Origin: Paludicola sp. MB14-C6
Lineage (GTDB): Bacteria; Bacillota; Clostridia; Oscillospirales; Ruminococcaceae
DNA length: 64,000 nucleotides
NCBI RefSeq assembly: GCF_030908625.1
Contig: NZ_CP133133.1
Span: forward strand, 1,550,001-1,614,000
Direction of reading: 5' to 3'
Shown: one piece after another, positions 53,363 through 62,090 of the stretch
Position numbering within the stretch: position 1 is the stretch's first letter
Layout: each line of letters opens with the position of its first letter
The notes under the pieces: model-generated
Told to the model about the DNA's origin: nothing
Databases searched by the model: none
Seen by the model: only the letters and a program-made list of their open reading frames with translations
Program-made: the position numbers and the translations under genes

Positions 53363-53392
53363 AAAAGGGAGAACCAATTGGTTCTCCCTTTT
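53363..53392. terminator. Bidirectional terminator after mnmA
   Basis: AAAAGGGAGAACC pairs exactly with GGTTCTCCCTTTT around AATT. It separates mnmA from the converging HTH gene. Confidence 0.9.
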
Positions 53393-53394
53393 CA

Positions 53395-53853
53395 CTATTT
53401 TAGGATGTTCATAACTTTGATTATAAAATTAGGCGAAGCAAAAACAATAAAACGAGCTTTTTCTTCCGATTTCACATAATCATATTTATAGGTTACGTTG
53501 TCTTCATCTTTTATTGAGCAAATCAAATTACATAATTGGTCACATTTTTCTTTTGCTACTGATTGAGATACATATAAATCAGCTATTGTGCAGATTTGTG
53601 TATTCCCTTTCATATCAGTATTCACTCCATCAATAAAATCAAGTACGGATTGTTTTTGTTCTTTAGCCATTTCTGATAACACCTCTCCACTATTCATAAA
53701 GTTTTGAATATCTTGAGTCGTAAAACGCCATTGTCCACCAAGTTTCCTGCCTTTTAGAATTCCATTGCGAAGATAATTGCGAATGGTGCGTGTTGTCAAT
53801 GAAGTCATTGTTGCAATTTCATCAACAGTATAAAGCTTATCAAGTTCTACCAT
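53395..53853 (-). CDS. MerR/excisionase-type helix-turn-helix protein
   Basis: The 152-residue product has an N-terminal DNA-binding domain of the excisionase type (LYTVDEIATMTSLTTRTIRNYLRNG, core TTRTIRNYL, then GRKLGGQWRFTTQDI). The C-terminal half (~60-152) is an unfamiliar sensor-like domain with two cysteines (CDQLCNLI). The ATG at 53851-53853 is eight bases after GGGGG; a GTG three codons earlier is less likely. No integrase or phage gene is adjacent, so it is more likely a regulator than an excisionase. Confidence 0.75.
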   Translation of the reverse strand: MVELDKLYTVDEIATMTSLTTRTIRNYLRNGILKGRKLGGQWRFTTQDIQNFMNSGEVLSEMAKEQKQSVLDFIDGVNTDMKGNTQICTIADLYVSQSVAKEKCDQLCNLICSIKDEDNVTYKYDYVKSEEKARFIVFASPNFIIKVMNILK

Positions 53854-53998
53854 AGCAAACACCCCCTTTCAGCTATTCATATTAAAGAAAATCTTTTGCT
53901 AATAATTGCATTATATTTCATTTATTTTCCTATGTAAATACTTATTTTTGCATATTTTCCTAAATAGAAATATCATTAAAATTTGAATGTTAAAAAAC

Positions 53999-54027
53999 AG
54001 TGACATCGTCCAATTGTCGATGTCACT
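53999..54027 (-). terminator. Terminator after the GGDEF gene
   Basis: AGTGACATCG and CGATGTCACT pair exactly; the minus strand continues GTTTTTT. Confidence 0.85.
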
Positions 54028-54050
54028 AAATTTAAGTTTTTAATTATTTA

Positions 54051-54911
54051 TTATAAGTTTGACGAGTCTTCAATAACAATGCAGTTCTTTCTTTGCTTAG
54101 CTTTATATAAAGCTTTATCTGCCGACTCAACAAAATCAATGGCAGTGTCATCAGAATAGATAGCGCCCATACTAATTGATACATTCAGCGTAGGATGATT
54201 ATTAATACTGATTTTTGAAACAGTATGCTTTATAAGTTCTAATCTTTCTTTCAGTATACTCTTCGTTATTCCTTGAAATACAATTAGAAATTCATCTCCA
54301 CCCATTCTAATGATAGCATCACAAAATCTAATATGAGATGCTATTGTTTTTACAATTTCTTTTAAAACAACATCTCCAACAAAATGGCCATAGGTATCGT
54401 TAATTGTTTTGAAGTTATCAACATCAATCATGGTGACTGCATTAACATAATTTAATATTTTAATTTGTTCTTCGTAATAGCGTCTATTATAAGCACCGGT
54501 TAAGGAATCGATATATAATTTTTCGTTTTGTTCTTTAATTGCCTGAATAAACTTGTTTTTTCCATGTGCATCAAAAAGTGTTTTATCGTTCAATTGGGAT
54601 ACCATCTCAATCACATATGGAATTTCATCTATTTCCGCATATATTGAGACTACAAAGAAAACTTGATTATCAACAAATTCAAATTTTGTGAATTTACCTT
54701 TTGCGGAAAAAGCCATAGCAGAAATACAATTGCTACAGCGTTTACCTTTGTTCCAAATAGCATAGCATTCATAGGGCTGCTTTTCTATTTCCCCATTATC
54801 TGATATTGAATACTGTGTCGCCATTGAAACATCAACTAATCGTACAGTATCAAATATCTTTTTTTGAATAGAAATGAATACTAGTAATTCTTGGTTTGAT
54901 AAATTCATCAT
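54051..54911 (-). CDS. Diguanylate cyclase with N-terminal cysteine-containing sensor domain
   Basis: Synthesises c-di-GMP. The 286-residue product has an N-terminal PAS-like region (1-115) with C49-x9-C59-x2-C62, then DSLTGAYNRR (~136) and the GGDEF motif at 204-208, with the inhibitory I-site RFCD exactly five residues before it. The enzyme should therefore be active and product-inhibited. The cysteine cluster could bind metal or sense redox. Two ATG codons lie at the start; the second is as likely. A sigma-D-type promoter at 54941-54967 links it to motility control. Confidence 0.9.
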   Translation of the reverse strand: MMNLSNQELLVFISIQKKIFDTVRLVDVSMATQYSISDNGEIEKQPYECYAIWNKGKRCSNCISAMAFSAKGKFTKFEFVDNQVFFVVSIYAEIDEIPYVIEMVSQLNDKTLFDAHGKNKFIQAIKEQNEKLYIDSLTGAYNRRYYEEQIKILNYVNAVTMIDVDNFKTINDTYGHFVGDVVLKEIVKTIASHIRFCDAIIRMGGDEFLIVFQGITKSILKERLELIKHTVSKISINNHPTLNVSISMGAIYSDDTAIDFVESADKALYKAKQRKNCIVIEDSSNL

Positions 54912-54940
54912 ACTATCCCCTAAACGTATGCCAAGTTACG

Positions 54941-54967
54941 AAATCGGCATTTTATATATTTGTTTTA
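54941..54967 (-). promoter_or_regulatory. Sigma-D (motility) promoter for the GGDEF gene
   Basis: On the minus strand TAAA (54964-54967), 15 bases, GCCGATTT (54941-54948), close to the flagellar sigma consensus TAAA-N15-GCCGATAA. Confidence 0.7.
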
Positions 54968-55020
54968 ATAATTTAACAGTGGGATTATTCAAGCAAAAGA
55001 ACACAAATTCAATTGCTATC

Positions 55021-55809
55021 CTACTTATTGCTATGGAATAGGTATACATTTTCGCCGATTTTTTCGTAGGATATTTTTAGGGAAGAATCCATTTGCGGCA
55101 AAAAGTTATTTGGTTGGGCTTCATTGCGAACGACCGCAATACCAGATCCAGCTTGATATAGCATATTTCCATTAAAAAGAATGATATTCTTATCAATCAT
55201 TTTTACGTTTTGTATTTGGTTTTTCTTGCAAAGAGCTACAAAGTCAGAACCAAATGTGTCTTTTGATAATCTTTTTTTTTCATAGTATATCTGATTTTGT
55301 TGGTTATCATAGGTTATCATTTCATTCAGCTTAATTTTTCCTTCATCATGTTTTGCAAAAAGGTCTGCAGCGATACTATGAAATGCATCATCATTTCTTT
55401 TCCACACGTCTTCAATCTTCATGTTGAAAGTTGGAATGAAAGAAAACACAATTGCAATACTACATATGAAAGCGACAGCTAAACAAATGATTCGATTATA
55501 TAATTTTGGCTTGCTGATTTCAATATATTTAGAAGATGAGGGCTTGTTAATACGATAAATCCCGTAAAATAACAGCAAGGCGATAATGGATATGCCATAG
55601 ATTATAATAGCAAACCATATTGCTGCTAGCTTTTCAGTTGGTTCATAAACAAAAAAGAGACGGCGTAGCAAAACAAAACTGCCCAGTAAAAAACCTGTAA
55701 ATGGGATTGCAAAAAAGCGACGTGCTTTATCTTTTCGTAAAGTAATCCAGATGAAAATACCGCAAACAAGGGCCAATAAAACAATCCATATACTCATATC
55801 ATCACTCAC
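55021..55809 (-). CDS. Membrane protein of unknown function
   Basis: I do not recognise the family. The 262-residue product has four predicted helices (~8-24, 35-50, 62-84, 106-128) followed by a ~130-residue extracytoplasmic domain without cysteine pairs or known motifs. The start is a GTG or an ATG four codons later; neither has a strong ribosome site. It lies between the chemotaxis genes and the GGDEF gene on the same strand but has its own surroundings. Confidence 0.6.
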   Translation of the reverse strand: MSDDMSIWIVLLALVCGIFIWITLRKDKARRFFAIPFTGFLLGSFVLLRRLFFVYEPTEKLAAIWFAIIIYGISIIALLLFYGIYRINKPSSSKYIEISKPKLYNRIICLAVAFICSIAIVFSFIPTFNMKIEDVWKRNDDAFHSIAADLFAKHDEGKIKLNEMITYDNQQNQIYYEKKRLSKDTFGSDFVALCKKNQIQNVKMIDKNIILFNGNMLYQAGSGIAVVRNEAQPNNFLPQMDSSLKISYEKIGENVYLFHSNK

Positions 55810-55907
55810 TTTACACTAAATTTTATAATGTGTTAGAATTGGCAATGTGCGTGGAAGATTTGCAAAGCAATTCTTCTGCAAAGCCAAATTTCGCACCGCC
55901 ACTTAGA

Positions 55908-55937
55908 GATATAATAATCCGTTAGGATTATTATATC
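55908..55937. terminator. Perfect 13-bp AT-rich hairpin with T-tract
   Basis: GATATAATAATCC pairs exactly with GGATTATTATATC around GTTA, followed on the plus strand by ACTTTTTT. No plus-strand gene ends here. The 201-base gap also holds the cheB terminator and a GC-richer stretch (55845-55895) with small hairpins. Confidence 0.6.
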
Positions 55938-55985
55938 ACTTTTTTATACTCGGTCAATGAACATTTTATAAATACAAAAACTGAA

Positions 55986-56007
55986 ACGAGCAGGTTTCCC
56001 TGCTCGT
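55986..56007 (-). terminator. Terminator after cheB
   Basis: ACGAGCAGG pairs with CCTGCTCGT around a four-base loop, then TTTCAGTTTTTG on the minus strand. Confidence 0.88.
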
Positions 56008-56010
56008 CTT

Positions 56011-57042
56011 TTAACCTTTTTTATTCAATTGATTGATGATAATACTCGCTATGTTTTCGCAAGCGGCCTCACGATCTACAGCACCAAGTTTAAATGCTTC
56101 CATCGGCATTCCATAAACTACGCAAGAATCTTTTTCTTGGCCAATTGTAAAAGCACCTTTGTTGTGCATTTCTAAAAGTCCATTGGCTCCATCGCGTCCC
56201 ATTCCAGTTAGTATTACACCAATGGTGTTTGCTCCTGCGGTTTTAGCAACAGATTGAAACAATACATCAACGGAAGGACAATGTCCACTTACCTTTTCGC
56301 CATGAACGCTTTTAACGTAATAGCCTTTTGCATCTTTTTCTAAGGTCATATGGAAGTCACCCGCAGCCACAATGGCAGTTCCCTTTTCTACACGCATTCC
56401 ATTCACTGCTTCTTTTACCGTTATGTTGCATAAGCGATTGAGCCGTTCAGCATACATTTGCGTAAAACCTGCTGGCATATGCTGGGTTATTAAAACAGGA
56501 GGAAAATCAGCCGGAAATTGTTTTACAATTTCTAACGTTGCCTCGGTACCACCAGTAGATGCACCAATAGCAATAATGGTTTCAGATTTTGATTGGAGTT
56601 TAAGCGGAGCTTGCGTGCTTACGTTTACTTTTGTGCTTTTACTAATATGGGCTGCAGCGGCAATTTTAATTTTAATTGCTAGTTCATTAGCAAAGCTTGC
56701 AAGATCGTTGCTTTTGGATATTACAGGTTTTTTTACAAAATCAATTGCACCACATTGTAACGCCTCAAAAACATTCATATCTAGTGAGCTTACTAAGACC
56801 ATTGGAATTGGATGTTGCGGGAAGAATTTTTTAATAAATTCACTTCCACGCATTCCGGGCATTTCTTCATCCAATGTTACGACATCAGGATTCAATTCAA
56901 TAATTTTTTTCTCAGCTTCTATTGCACTGCTAGCAGATCCAATAACCTCAAAATATCCGTCCTCGGATAATAGTTTTTCCAAAGTAGTGCGGAAAAACAG
57001 AGAATCATCAACAATGAACACTTTAATTTTTCGGTATTTCAT
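56011..57042 (-). CDS. cheB: Chemotaxis protein-glutamate methylesterase CheB
   Basis: It demethylates or deamidates receptors as the adaptation arm. The 343-residue product has a receiver domain (1-120; VFIVDDSLFFR, phospho-Asp in VVTLDEEMPG, Lys in DFVKKPV) and the esterase domain with Ser in GASTGGTEA, His in ITQHMPAGFTQ and Asp in GMGRDGANG. GGGAG precedes the ATG, 16 bases after cheR. Confidence 0.97.
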   Translation of the reverse strand: MKYRKIKVFIVDDSLFFRTTLEKLLSEDGYFEVIGSASSAIEAEKKIIELNPDVVTLDEEMPGMRGSEFIKKFFPQHPIPMVLVSSLDMNVFEALQCGAIDFVKKPVISKSNDLASFANELAIKIKIAAAAHISKSTKVNVSTQAPLKLQSKSETIIAIGASTGGTEATLEIVKQFPADFPPVLITQHMPAGFTQMYAERLNRLCNITVKEAVNGMRVEKGTAIVAAGDFHMTLEKDAKGYYVKSVHGEKVSGHCPSVDVLFQSVAKTAGANTIGVILTGMGRDGANGLLEMHNKGAFTIGQEKDSCVVYGMPMEAFKLGAVDREAACENIASIIINQLNKKG

Positions 57043-57058
57043 AAACTCCCCCGGTTAG

Positions 57059-57862
57059 TTATTTTTGATAAACAGATGGTTGAATGTACTTAAATTTACT
57101 AGATTCTCTTTGAATAGATTCGGAATGACCAATTAACAAATACCCACCAGGGTTAAGTGCATCATAGAATTTATTAACCAGTTGGGTTTTTGTTTGTTGA
57201 TCAAAATAAATCATTACGTTTCTACAAAATATGATGTCAAATGGCTTTTTATACTGAAATGGCTCCATTAAGTTGAAAATACGGAATACAACTTGTTTTC
57301 GTATTTCATCGCTTAAATCATATAACCCATCTGTACGACGATGAAAAAAACGCTTTTTCCATGAGTCAGAAATATCTTTTAATGAGTCTTCGTCATAAGC
57401 TTTGCTTTGCGCAACATTTAGCACTTTCGTTGAAATATCAGTTGCTAAAATCGTGGTATCCCATTGAGAATGTTCTAGCCCAAAAAAGTCACGCATCGTC
57501 ATAGCAATGGTAAAAGCTTCTTCACCTGAAGAACAGCCTGCGCTCCATGTTCGAATATCATGTGTTTTATTGTTACTTAAATGCTTGGGTAAAACTACAT
57601 TCTTCAAGAAATCAAAATGTTGATTTTCTCTCATGAAATAGGTATGGTTTGTTGTTAGCTTATTGATGAGCAATCCTATTTCATCGGGATTTTTGGATTT
57701 AATGATATCAAAGTACTGAGAAAACGATGTGAACGAACGTTCAACCAGTGTGTTATACATTCGTGATTCTATAAGTAGTTTTTTGTTAATCAAGTTGATT
57801 CCATAATTTGATTTCATAAATGAAACAATAAATTGGAATTCTTCGTCCGTTAAATGAATCAT
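57059..57862 (-). CDS. cheR: Chemotaxis receptor methyltransferase CheR
   Basis: It methylates receptor glutamates with S-adenosylmethionine. The 267-residue product has the N-terminal helical domain (FIVSFMKSNYGINL) and the methyltransferase core with WSAGCSSGEEAFTIAM, ATDIS and IIFCRNVMIYF. AGGGG precedes the ATG. It is followed directly by cheB. Confidence 0.97.
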   Translation of the reverse strand: MIHLTDEEFQFIVSFMKSNYGINLINKKLLIESRMYNTLVERSFTSFSQYFDIIKSKNPDEIGLLINKLTTNHTYFMRENQHFDFLKNVVLPKHLSNNKTHDIRTWSAGCSSGEEAFTIAMTMRDFFGLEHSQWDTTILATDISTKVLNVAQSKAYDEDSLKDISDSWKKRFFHRRTDGLYDLSDEIRKQVVFRIFNLMEPFQYKKPFDIIFCRNVMIYFDQQTKTQLVNKFYDALNPGGYLLIGHSESIQRESSKFKYIQPSVYQK

Positions 57863-57941
57863 AGTAACCGTTCCCCTTTTGTGCTGGACAAATCAACCAT
57901 TTGCACAGCGCTTGTCTTTTCTGTATAATATATTTACGTAA

Positions 57942-57977
57942 AATGGCGACACAGACATATTAGCTTGTATCGCCATT
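57942..57977 (-). terminator. Probable terminator after cheA
   Basis: AATGGCGA and TCGCCATT pair, with further pairing inside; a short T run follows on the minus strand. The gap to cheR (136 bases) otherwise holds no gene. Confidence 0.6.
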
Positions 57978-57998
57978 CTTATTTGAAATAATACAAAG

Positions 57999-59993
57999 TT
58001 AGCTATTGTTGCCAACATTGTGTAAATCAAGTATTAAAGTAATGCTACCGTTTCCTAAAATTGCGCATCCACCAATGCCTTGCTCTTTGACATTGTATTT
58101 ATTCAAATATTTTGGAATTGGTTTTACAACAACTTGTTGTTCGCCCAATAATACATCGGCAAAAATACAGTAACTTTTATCATCAACCTCAACTAAGATT
58201 AAAATACCATCTTTAATATCTTTTACATCCGTTTCAATGTTGTATATCTCATGTAGTTTTATGACAGGATAATATTCATTCCGAATCATAACTATTTCTC
58301 TTTTGTTAGAATCCAGCATGATGTTATCGTCTGTTGCTTTAAATGATTGACGAATATTGTTAATTGGAATTGTAAACATTGATTCGCCAACTGTTACTTG
58401 CATACCCTTAACAATGGATAGAGAAAGAGGAATTTTAAAAATAACTTGAGAGCCTTTTCCAACTTCACTTTCAATGAATACAGTACCGCCGACTTTTTCA
58501 ACATTTTGTTTTACAACGTCCATTCCAACGCCACGACCGGAAAATTCGGTTGCTTTTTCTTTTGTAGAAAATCCTGGAGCTAAAACAAATTGTATAATTT
58601 CTTTTTTGCTATATTCTACGTCTGGCTTTGCAAGACCTTTTTCTCTTGCTTTTACTAATATTTTATCCGGATCCATTCCTTTACCATCGTCTTGAATCGT
58701 AATAAGAATTTCGCTTCCTGTATTTTGCGCAGATAGTGTGACAGTACCTTTAGCAGGTTTTCCCGCAGCAATACGAGTTGCTTCATCTTCAATACCATGA
58801 TCCATTGCGTTTCTTACCAAGTGCATTAACGGATCACCAATATTGTCAACAATTGTTTTATCTACTTCTGTTTCTTCACCGATTAAAACAAGATCGACAT
58901 CTTTATTCAGTTTTTTACACATATCCCTTACAATACGGTTCATTTTTTGAAATGCACCGGCTACAGGCACCATGCGAAGTGACATTACAATTTCTTGAAG
59001 CTCATCGGTTAGTTTGCTTAATTGTCTGGTTGACTTAGAGAAACTTTCCATATTGATTTTTCCAAGAGTAGGAATTGCCGTAATCATGGATTCGCTAATT
59101 ACAATTTCACCAACCAAATCCATTAAAGTATCAAGCTTTGCTAAGTTTACGTTAATTAAGCTTTGCTTAGGAGCGGCTTGATTATGTTGAGGGGCAGCCG
59201 CTTTTTCAGTGACAGTTTTTGTTTCTGCTTTCTGCACTTGTGGTACAATTTCCAAAAGGGAATAATCTTTAATATATATAAATTGTTCAATGGAATGTAA
59301 TGCATTTTTACGAAGTTCTTCAGAAGTGAATTTGATTAGGAAACCATCTTGCTTTACTATTTCTAAAGTATCGGGATTGGTTTGAATATCTTCCGGTTCA
59401 TATGTAAACTCAATTCCGGCATCAGATATGGATTTTGCAAGCATATATGCTCTTAAATTCTCCATTTGTGCTTCGGGATCAAAGAAAACTTTTACACAAT
59501 ATTGTGTGCTTTCAACATTGGCAGCTTGCTTAGCAGGAGTGCTGGAAGTTTTTACGCTTGGAGTAGATGGAGCATCGGCAACATCCTCGCCTGTTGAAAT
59601 TTTTTTCAGCATATTGTTAATTTCTTCGACTAAATTGCCGATATCTATAGTTAGAGGTACATTGTTTTCAACATTGGCAACTTCGGATTTTAAAAAGTCG
59701 CTGCATTGAAACATAAGGTCAAATAAACCGCTTCTATATTTTTCTGCAACACCGTTTGAACGAACATAGTTAAATAAATCTTCTACTCTATGTGCAACAG
59801 TCATCAGGCTGTTAAATTCCATCATTGCAGAAGAACCTTTAATGGTATGCATAATTCTAAAAATCTCATTAATGCTATCTTGATCAAAATCATCGGCTTT
59901 TTCACAATTCATTAGAATTTCATCCAATTGCTCTAGCAGTGAATTGGTCTCAAATAAATATATATCTAACATTGATTCCATTCCGTTATCCAT
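57999..59993 (-). CDS. cheA: Chemotaxis histidine kinase CheA
   Basis: It phosphorylates CheY and CheB in response to receptors. The start MDNGMESMLDIYLF has AAGGTGG five bases upstream; eight earlier in-frame codons overlap that site. The 664-residue product has P1 (HPt; phospho-His in IMHTIKGSSAMM), a P2-like region, dimerisation P3 (~290-355), the kinase P4 with HLVRNAMDHGIE, DDGKGMD and GRGVGMDVVK, and the P5 CheW-like domain. A sigma-D-type promoter lies at 60091-60116. Confidence 0.97.
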   Translation of the reverse strand: MDNGMESMLDIYLFETNSLLEQLDEILMNCEKADDFDQDSINEIFRIMHTIKGSSAMMEFNSLMTVAHRVEDLFNYVRSNGVAEKYRSGLFDLMFQCSDFLKSEVANVENNVPLTIDIGNLVEEINNMLKKISTGEDVADAPSTPSVKTSSTPAKQAANVESTQYCVKVFFDPEAQMENLRAYMLAKSISDAGIEFTYEPEDIQTNPDTLEIVKQDGFLIKFTSEELRKNALHSIEQFIYIKDYSLLEIVPQVQKAETKTVTEKAAAPQHNQAAPKQSLINVNLAKLDTLMDLVGEIVISESMITAIPTLGKINMESFSKSTRQLSKLTDELQEIVMSLRMVPVAGAFQKMNRIVRDMCKKLNKDVDLVLIGEETEVDKTIVDNIGDPLMHLVRNAMDHGIEDEATRIAAGKPAKGTVTLSAQNTGSEILITIQDDGKGMDPDKILVKAREKGLAKPDVEYSKKEIIQFVLAPGFSTKEKATEFSGRGVGMDVVKQNVEKVGGTVFIESEVGKGSQVIFKIPLSLSIVKGMQVTVGESMFTIPINNIRQSFKATDDNIMLDSNKREIVMIRNEYYPVIKLHEIYNIETDVKDIKDGILILVEVDDKSYCIFADVLLGEQQVVVKPIPKYLNKYNVKEQGIGGCAILGNGSITLILDLHNVGNNS

Positions 59994-60090
59994 TATAACC
60001 ACCTTTTCTCCGTACACCCCTCTTATATTTTAATTCCTCACCACCCTGTACGGAAGGCATGAAAGGAAAAACAAATACTTCTTAATTAAT

Positions 60091-60116
60091 GTATCGGTTA
60101 TGGCGTGCAAAATTTA
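60091..60116 (-). promoter_or_regulatory. Sigma-D promoter for cheA
   Basis: On the minus strand TAAA (60113-60116), 14 bases, ACCGATAC (60091-60098). It stands ~90 bases before cheA. The rest of the divergent 260-base gap (to 60252) has no gene; the plus-strand promoter for the FliK-like gene was not found. Confidence 0.6.
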
Positions 60117-60252
60117 ACATAAAAACTCGAAATTTTTGTTTTTGATACAATAAATTTGGGAAAAGCTTATTGCTGAAATACAACCTTATAGTTGTACTTC
60201 ACAAGTTAACAATGGAAAATCATCAATCATTATAAAAGAAAAGGAGAACTCT

Positions 60253-61677
60253 ATGCAGGATAATATTCGAATTACGTCCCCGATTAACACAAATGATCCT
60301 ACTGCTGCAAAATTACGGGCACCGAAAGAAGGACCTCAGTTAAATCCAATTGATCCGAACAGGGTAAATCCAAAAAATAATACAGAAGCCTCTAAAAACG
60401 AAAGCTTTCAGTTTTTATTGAATCATAAATCTGTTTATAATCGATTTATTCAACAGCTAATGCAAACACCCGGATTATCCGAAACCTTAAAAAAGGTAGT
60501 GTTTGATGCGTTTGTACAAGGAGAAAGACCTACTCGTATTGCAACAACTATGGATCCTATATTAAAAGAGTTAGCCGAAAAGCTGAAATTGAATCCGGAT
60601 CAAATTGTAGAGGCATTAAAATATCAAAATGATAATCAAACAAAGTATCATGGCCCAATGTTTGATTTGTTTCGTGAACTTGCTAAAGCGCAAAAAGGCA
60701 ATCAAGAATTTGAACAGCTGCTAGGACAATTTCTAAAGGCATATAATGGATATTTGTCAATGAATGATACGTTAAAATCTATTGTTGCTAATTTAAAAAC
60801 CATTGCGCAGAGAATTCCCAAAATGTATAGTGATCAATTAAATACGTTGGTGGAGCGATTGATTGTGGATCAATCGGAAAATAGCTTAGAATCCAATTTA
60901 TCTACGCTAAAGAATGAAATTATTCCGTTTTTAAGCAGCTATATCGGAAAAACCAATGACTTTGGTCGTGTTCGTGATACAATAACGCTGCTCATTCATA
61001 ATATAGCAAGATTTAATATGAGCTCAAAAGAAGAGGTCATTAACAAGTTTGTTGATTTAATTGATTATTGTAAATTTCAATTTGATATGCCAGATAAGAA
61101 TATCGATGTATTAAAACGAATTTTTGCAAATGAAATCAGTAATCCGAAAATACCGCAAAATGATTTATATGATACTTTTGCAAAAGCAATTTCCGAAGGA
61201 ATTACATCTGACCAATCCGCAACAAGCAAAGCAATTTATCGTGATATATCAACGGCTTTGTTGCTTGATAATAGCGTATTTATGCCATTGACACATTTGT
61301 TTTTACCTGTAAATTATCAAGGAACGTTCTTTTTTTCGGAGCTTTGGATTGATAAAAATGCAAAAGGAAAGCCAAACCCCGAAACAGGTGAAGTGAAAGC
61401 TGCAATGAAATTGTTTATCACTTTTGATATTAAAGGGTTAGGCTATTTTGAGGCAACGGTTTTGTTGTCTGATAAAAATGCGGATGTCGTGTTGAGCTGC
61501 CCATCCACTTTAGCCCAAAGTGAAAGAGAAATCAGAAGTAATATTACAAAAATATTTTTAAACAACGGTATATCTGTTAACTCCCTCACAACGAGTAAAG
61601 GACAGTCTCCACAAAAAATTCAAGATGTATTTGAAACTTTATATGACAGGAGGCAAGGTATCGATGTTACCATCTAA
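60253..61677 (+). CDS. FliK-like protein paired with FhlB homologue (YlqG-like)
   Basis: The 474-residue product has a Pro/Asn-rich disordered N-terminus (1-50), a helical middle (~55-330) and a C-terminal domain (~350-450: LGYFEATVLLSD, ADVVLSCPSTLAQSEREIRSN, FLNNGISV) resembling the FliK hook-length control C-terminus. Bacillus has the same gene pair (ylqG-ylqH). Its stop overlaps the next gene by 14 bases. AAGGAG precedes the ATG. A role in flagellar export is inferred from the pair; it is otherwise uncharacterised. Confidence 0.7.
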   Translation: MQDNIRITSPINTNDPTAAKLRAPKEGPQLNPIDPNRVNPKNNTEASKNESFQFLLNHKSVYNRFIQQLMQTPGLSETLKKVVFDAFVQGERPTRIATTMDPILKELAEKLKLNPDQIVEALKYQNDNQTKYHGPMFDLFRELAKAQKGNQEFEQLLGQFLKAYNGYLSMNDTLKSIVANLKTIAQRIPKMYSDQLNTLVERLIVDQSENSLESNLSTLKNEIIPFLSSYIGKTNDFGRVRDTITLLIHNIARFNMSSKEEVINKFVDLIDYCKFQFDMPDKNIDVLKRIFANEISNPKIPQNDLYDTFAKAISEGITSDQSATSKAIYRDISTALLLDNSVFMPLTHLFLPVNYQGTFFFSELWIDKNAKGKPNPETGEVKAAMKLFITFDIKGLGYFEATVLLSDKNADVVLSCPSTLAQSEREIRSNITKIFLNNGISVNSLTTSKGQSPQKIQDVFETLYDRRQGIDVTI

Positions 61678-61954
61678 GAGTGCCAATAGAGCAACTGCAT
61701 TAAAATATGCAATGGAAAAAGAGAATAGTGCACCGGTAGTTGTTGCTTCAGGGCTTGGGTGTGTTGCACAAAAGATTGTTGATGTTGCAATTGAAAATCA
61801 TGTTCCTGTTTATGAAGATGATTCTTTATCAGCATTATTATCTCAACTGGAAGTAGGCGCTCAAATTCCCGATGAACTATATCAGGCAATAGTTGATATT
61901 TATGTTTATTTTTTGAATTTTACAATAAAACCAGAAGAGATTCCCAACAAATAA
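61664..61954 (+). CDS. FlhB C-terminal-domain homologue (FhlB/YlqH type)
   Basis: The 96-residue product (MLPSKSANRATALKYAM start, ten bases after AGGAGG) matches the cytoplasmic domain of the flagellar export gate FlhB: ALKYAMEKENSAPVVVASGLG, VAIENHVPVYED, ALLSQLEVGAQIPDELYQAIVDIYVYF (core IPDELYQAIVDIY). The NPTH self-cleavage site is absent; SAPVVV stands in its place. Such proteins can replace or modulate FlhB-C. It is coupled to the FliK-like gene. Confidence 0.85.
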   Translation: MLPSKSANRATALKYAMEKENSAPVVVASGLGCVAQKIVDVAIENHVPVYEDDSLSALLSQLEVGAQIPDELYQAIVDIYVYFLNFTIKPEEIPNK

Positions 61955-61972
61955 AAGGCATTCAATGTGCCA

Positions 61973-62010
61973 AAAAAGTTAAGTTTTGAAAGAAAAACTT
62001 AACTTTTTTT
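61973..62010 (+). terminator. Terminator after the FhlB-like gene
   Basis: AAAAAGTTAAGTTTT pairs with AAAACTTAACTTTTT followed by more T. Its T-tract overlaps the spacer of the following sigma-D-type promoter. Confidence 0.8.
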
Positions 62011-62025
62011 TGTTTATGTCGATAA
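62000..62025 (+). promoter_or_regulatory. Sigma-D-like promoter for cheW-cheW-mcp
   Basis: TAAC (62000-62003), 14 bases, GTCGATAA (62018-62025), two mismatches from the flagellar consensus. It is placed 66 bases before the first cheW. Confidence 0.55.
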
Positions 62026-62090
62026 TAAATATGTGGACTATATTATTATAATCCATAAAATAATGTGCTAAGAAAGGATGGGGATATATT

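Noticed and set aside
55845-55940. c-di-GMP-I (GEMM) riboswitch suggested by a GCAAAGCC string near the GGDEF and che genes
   Set aside because: The second conserved arm is missing, the orientation has no downstream gene on the plus strand, and the spacing does not fit.
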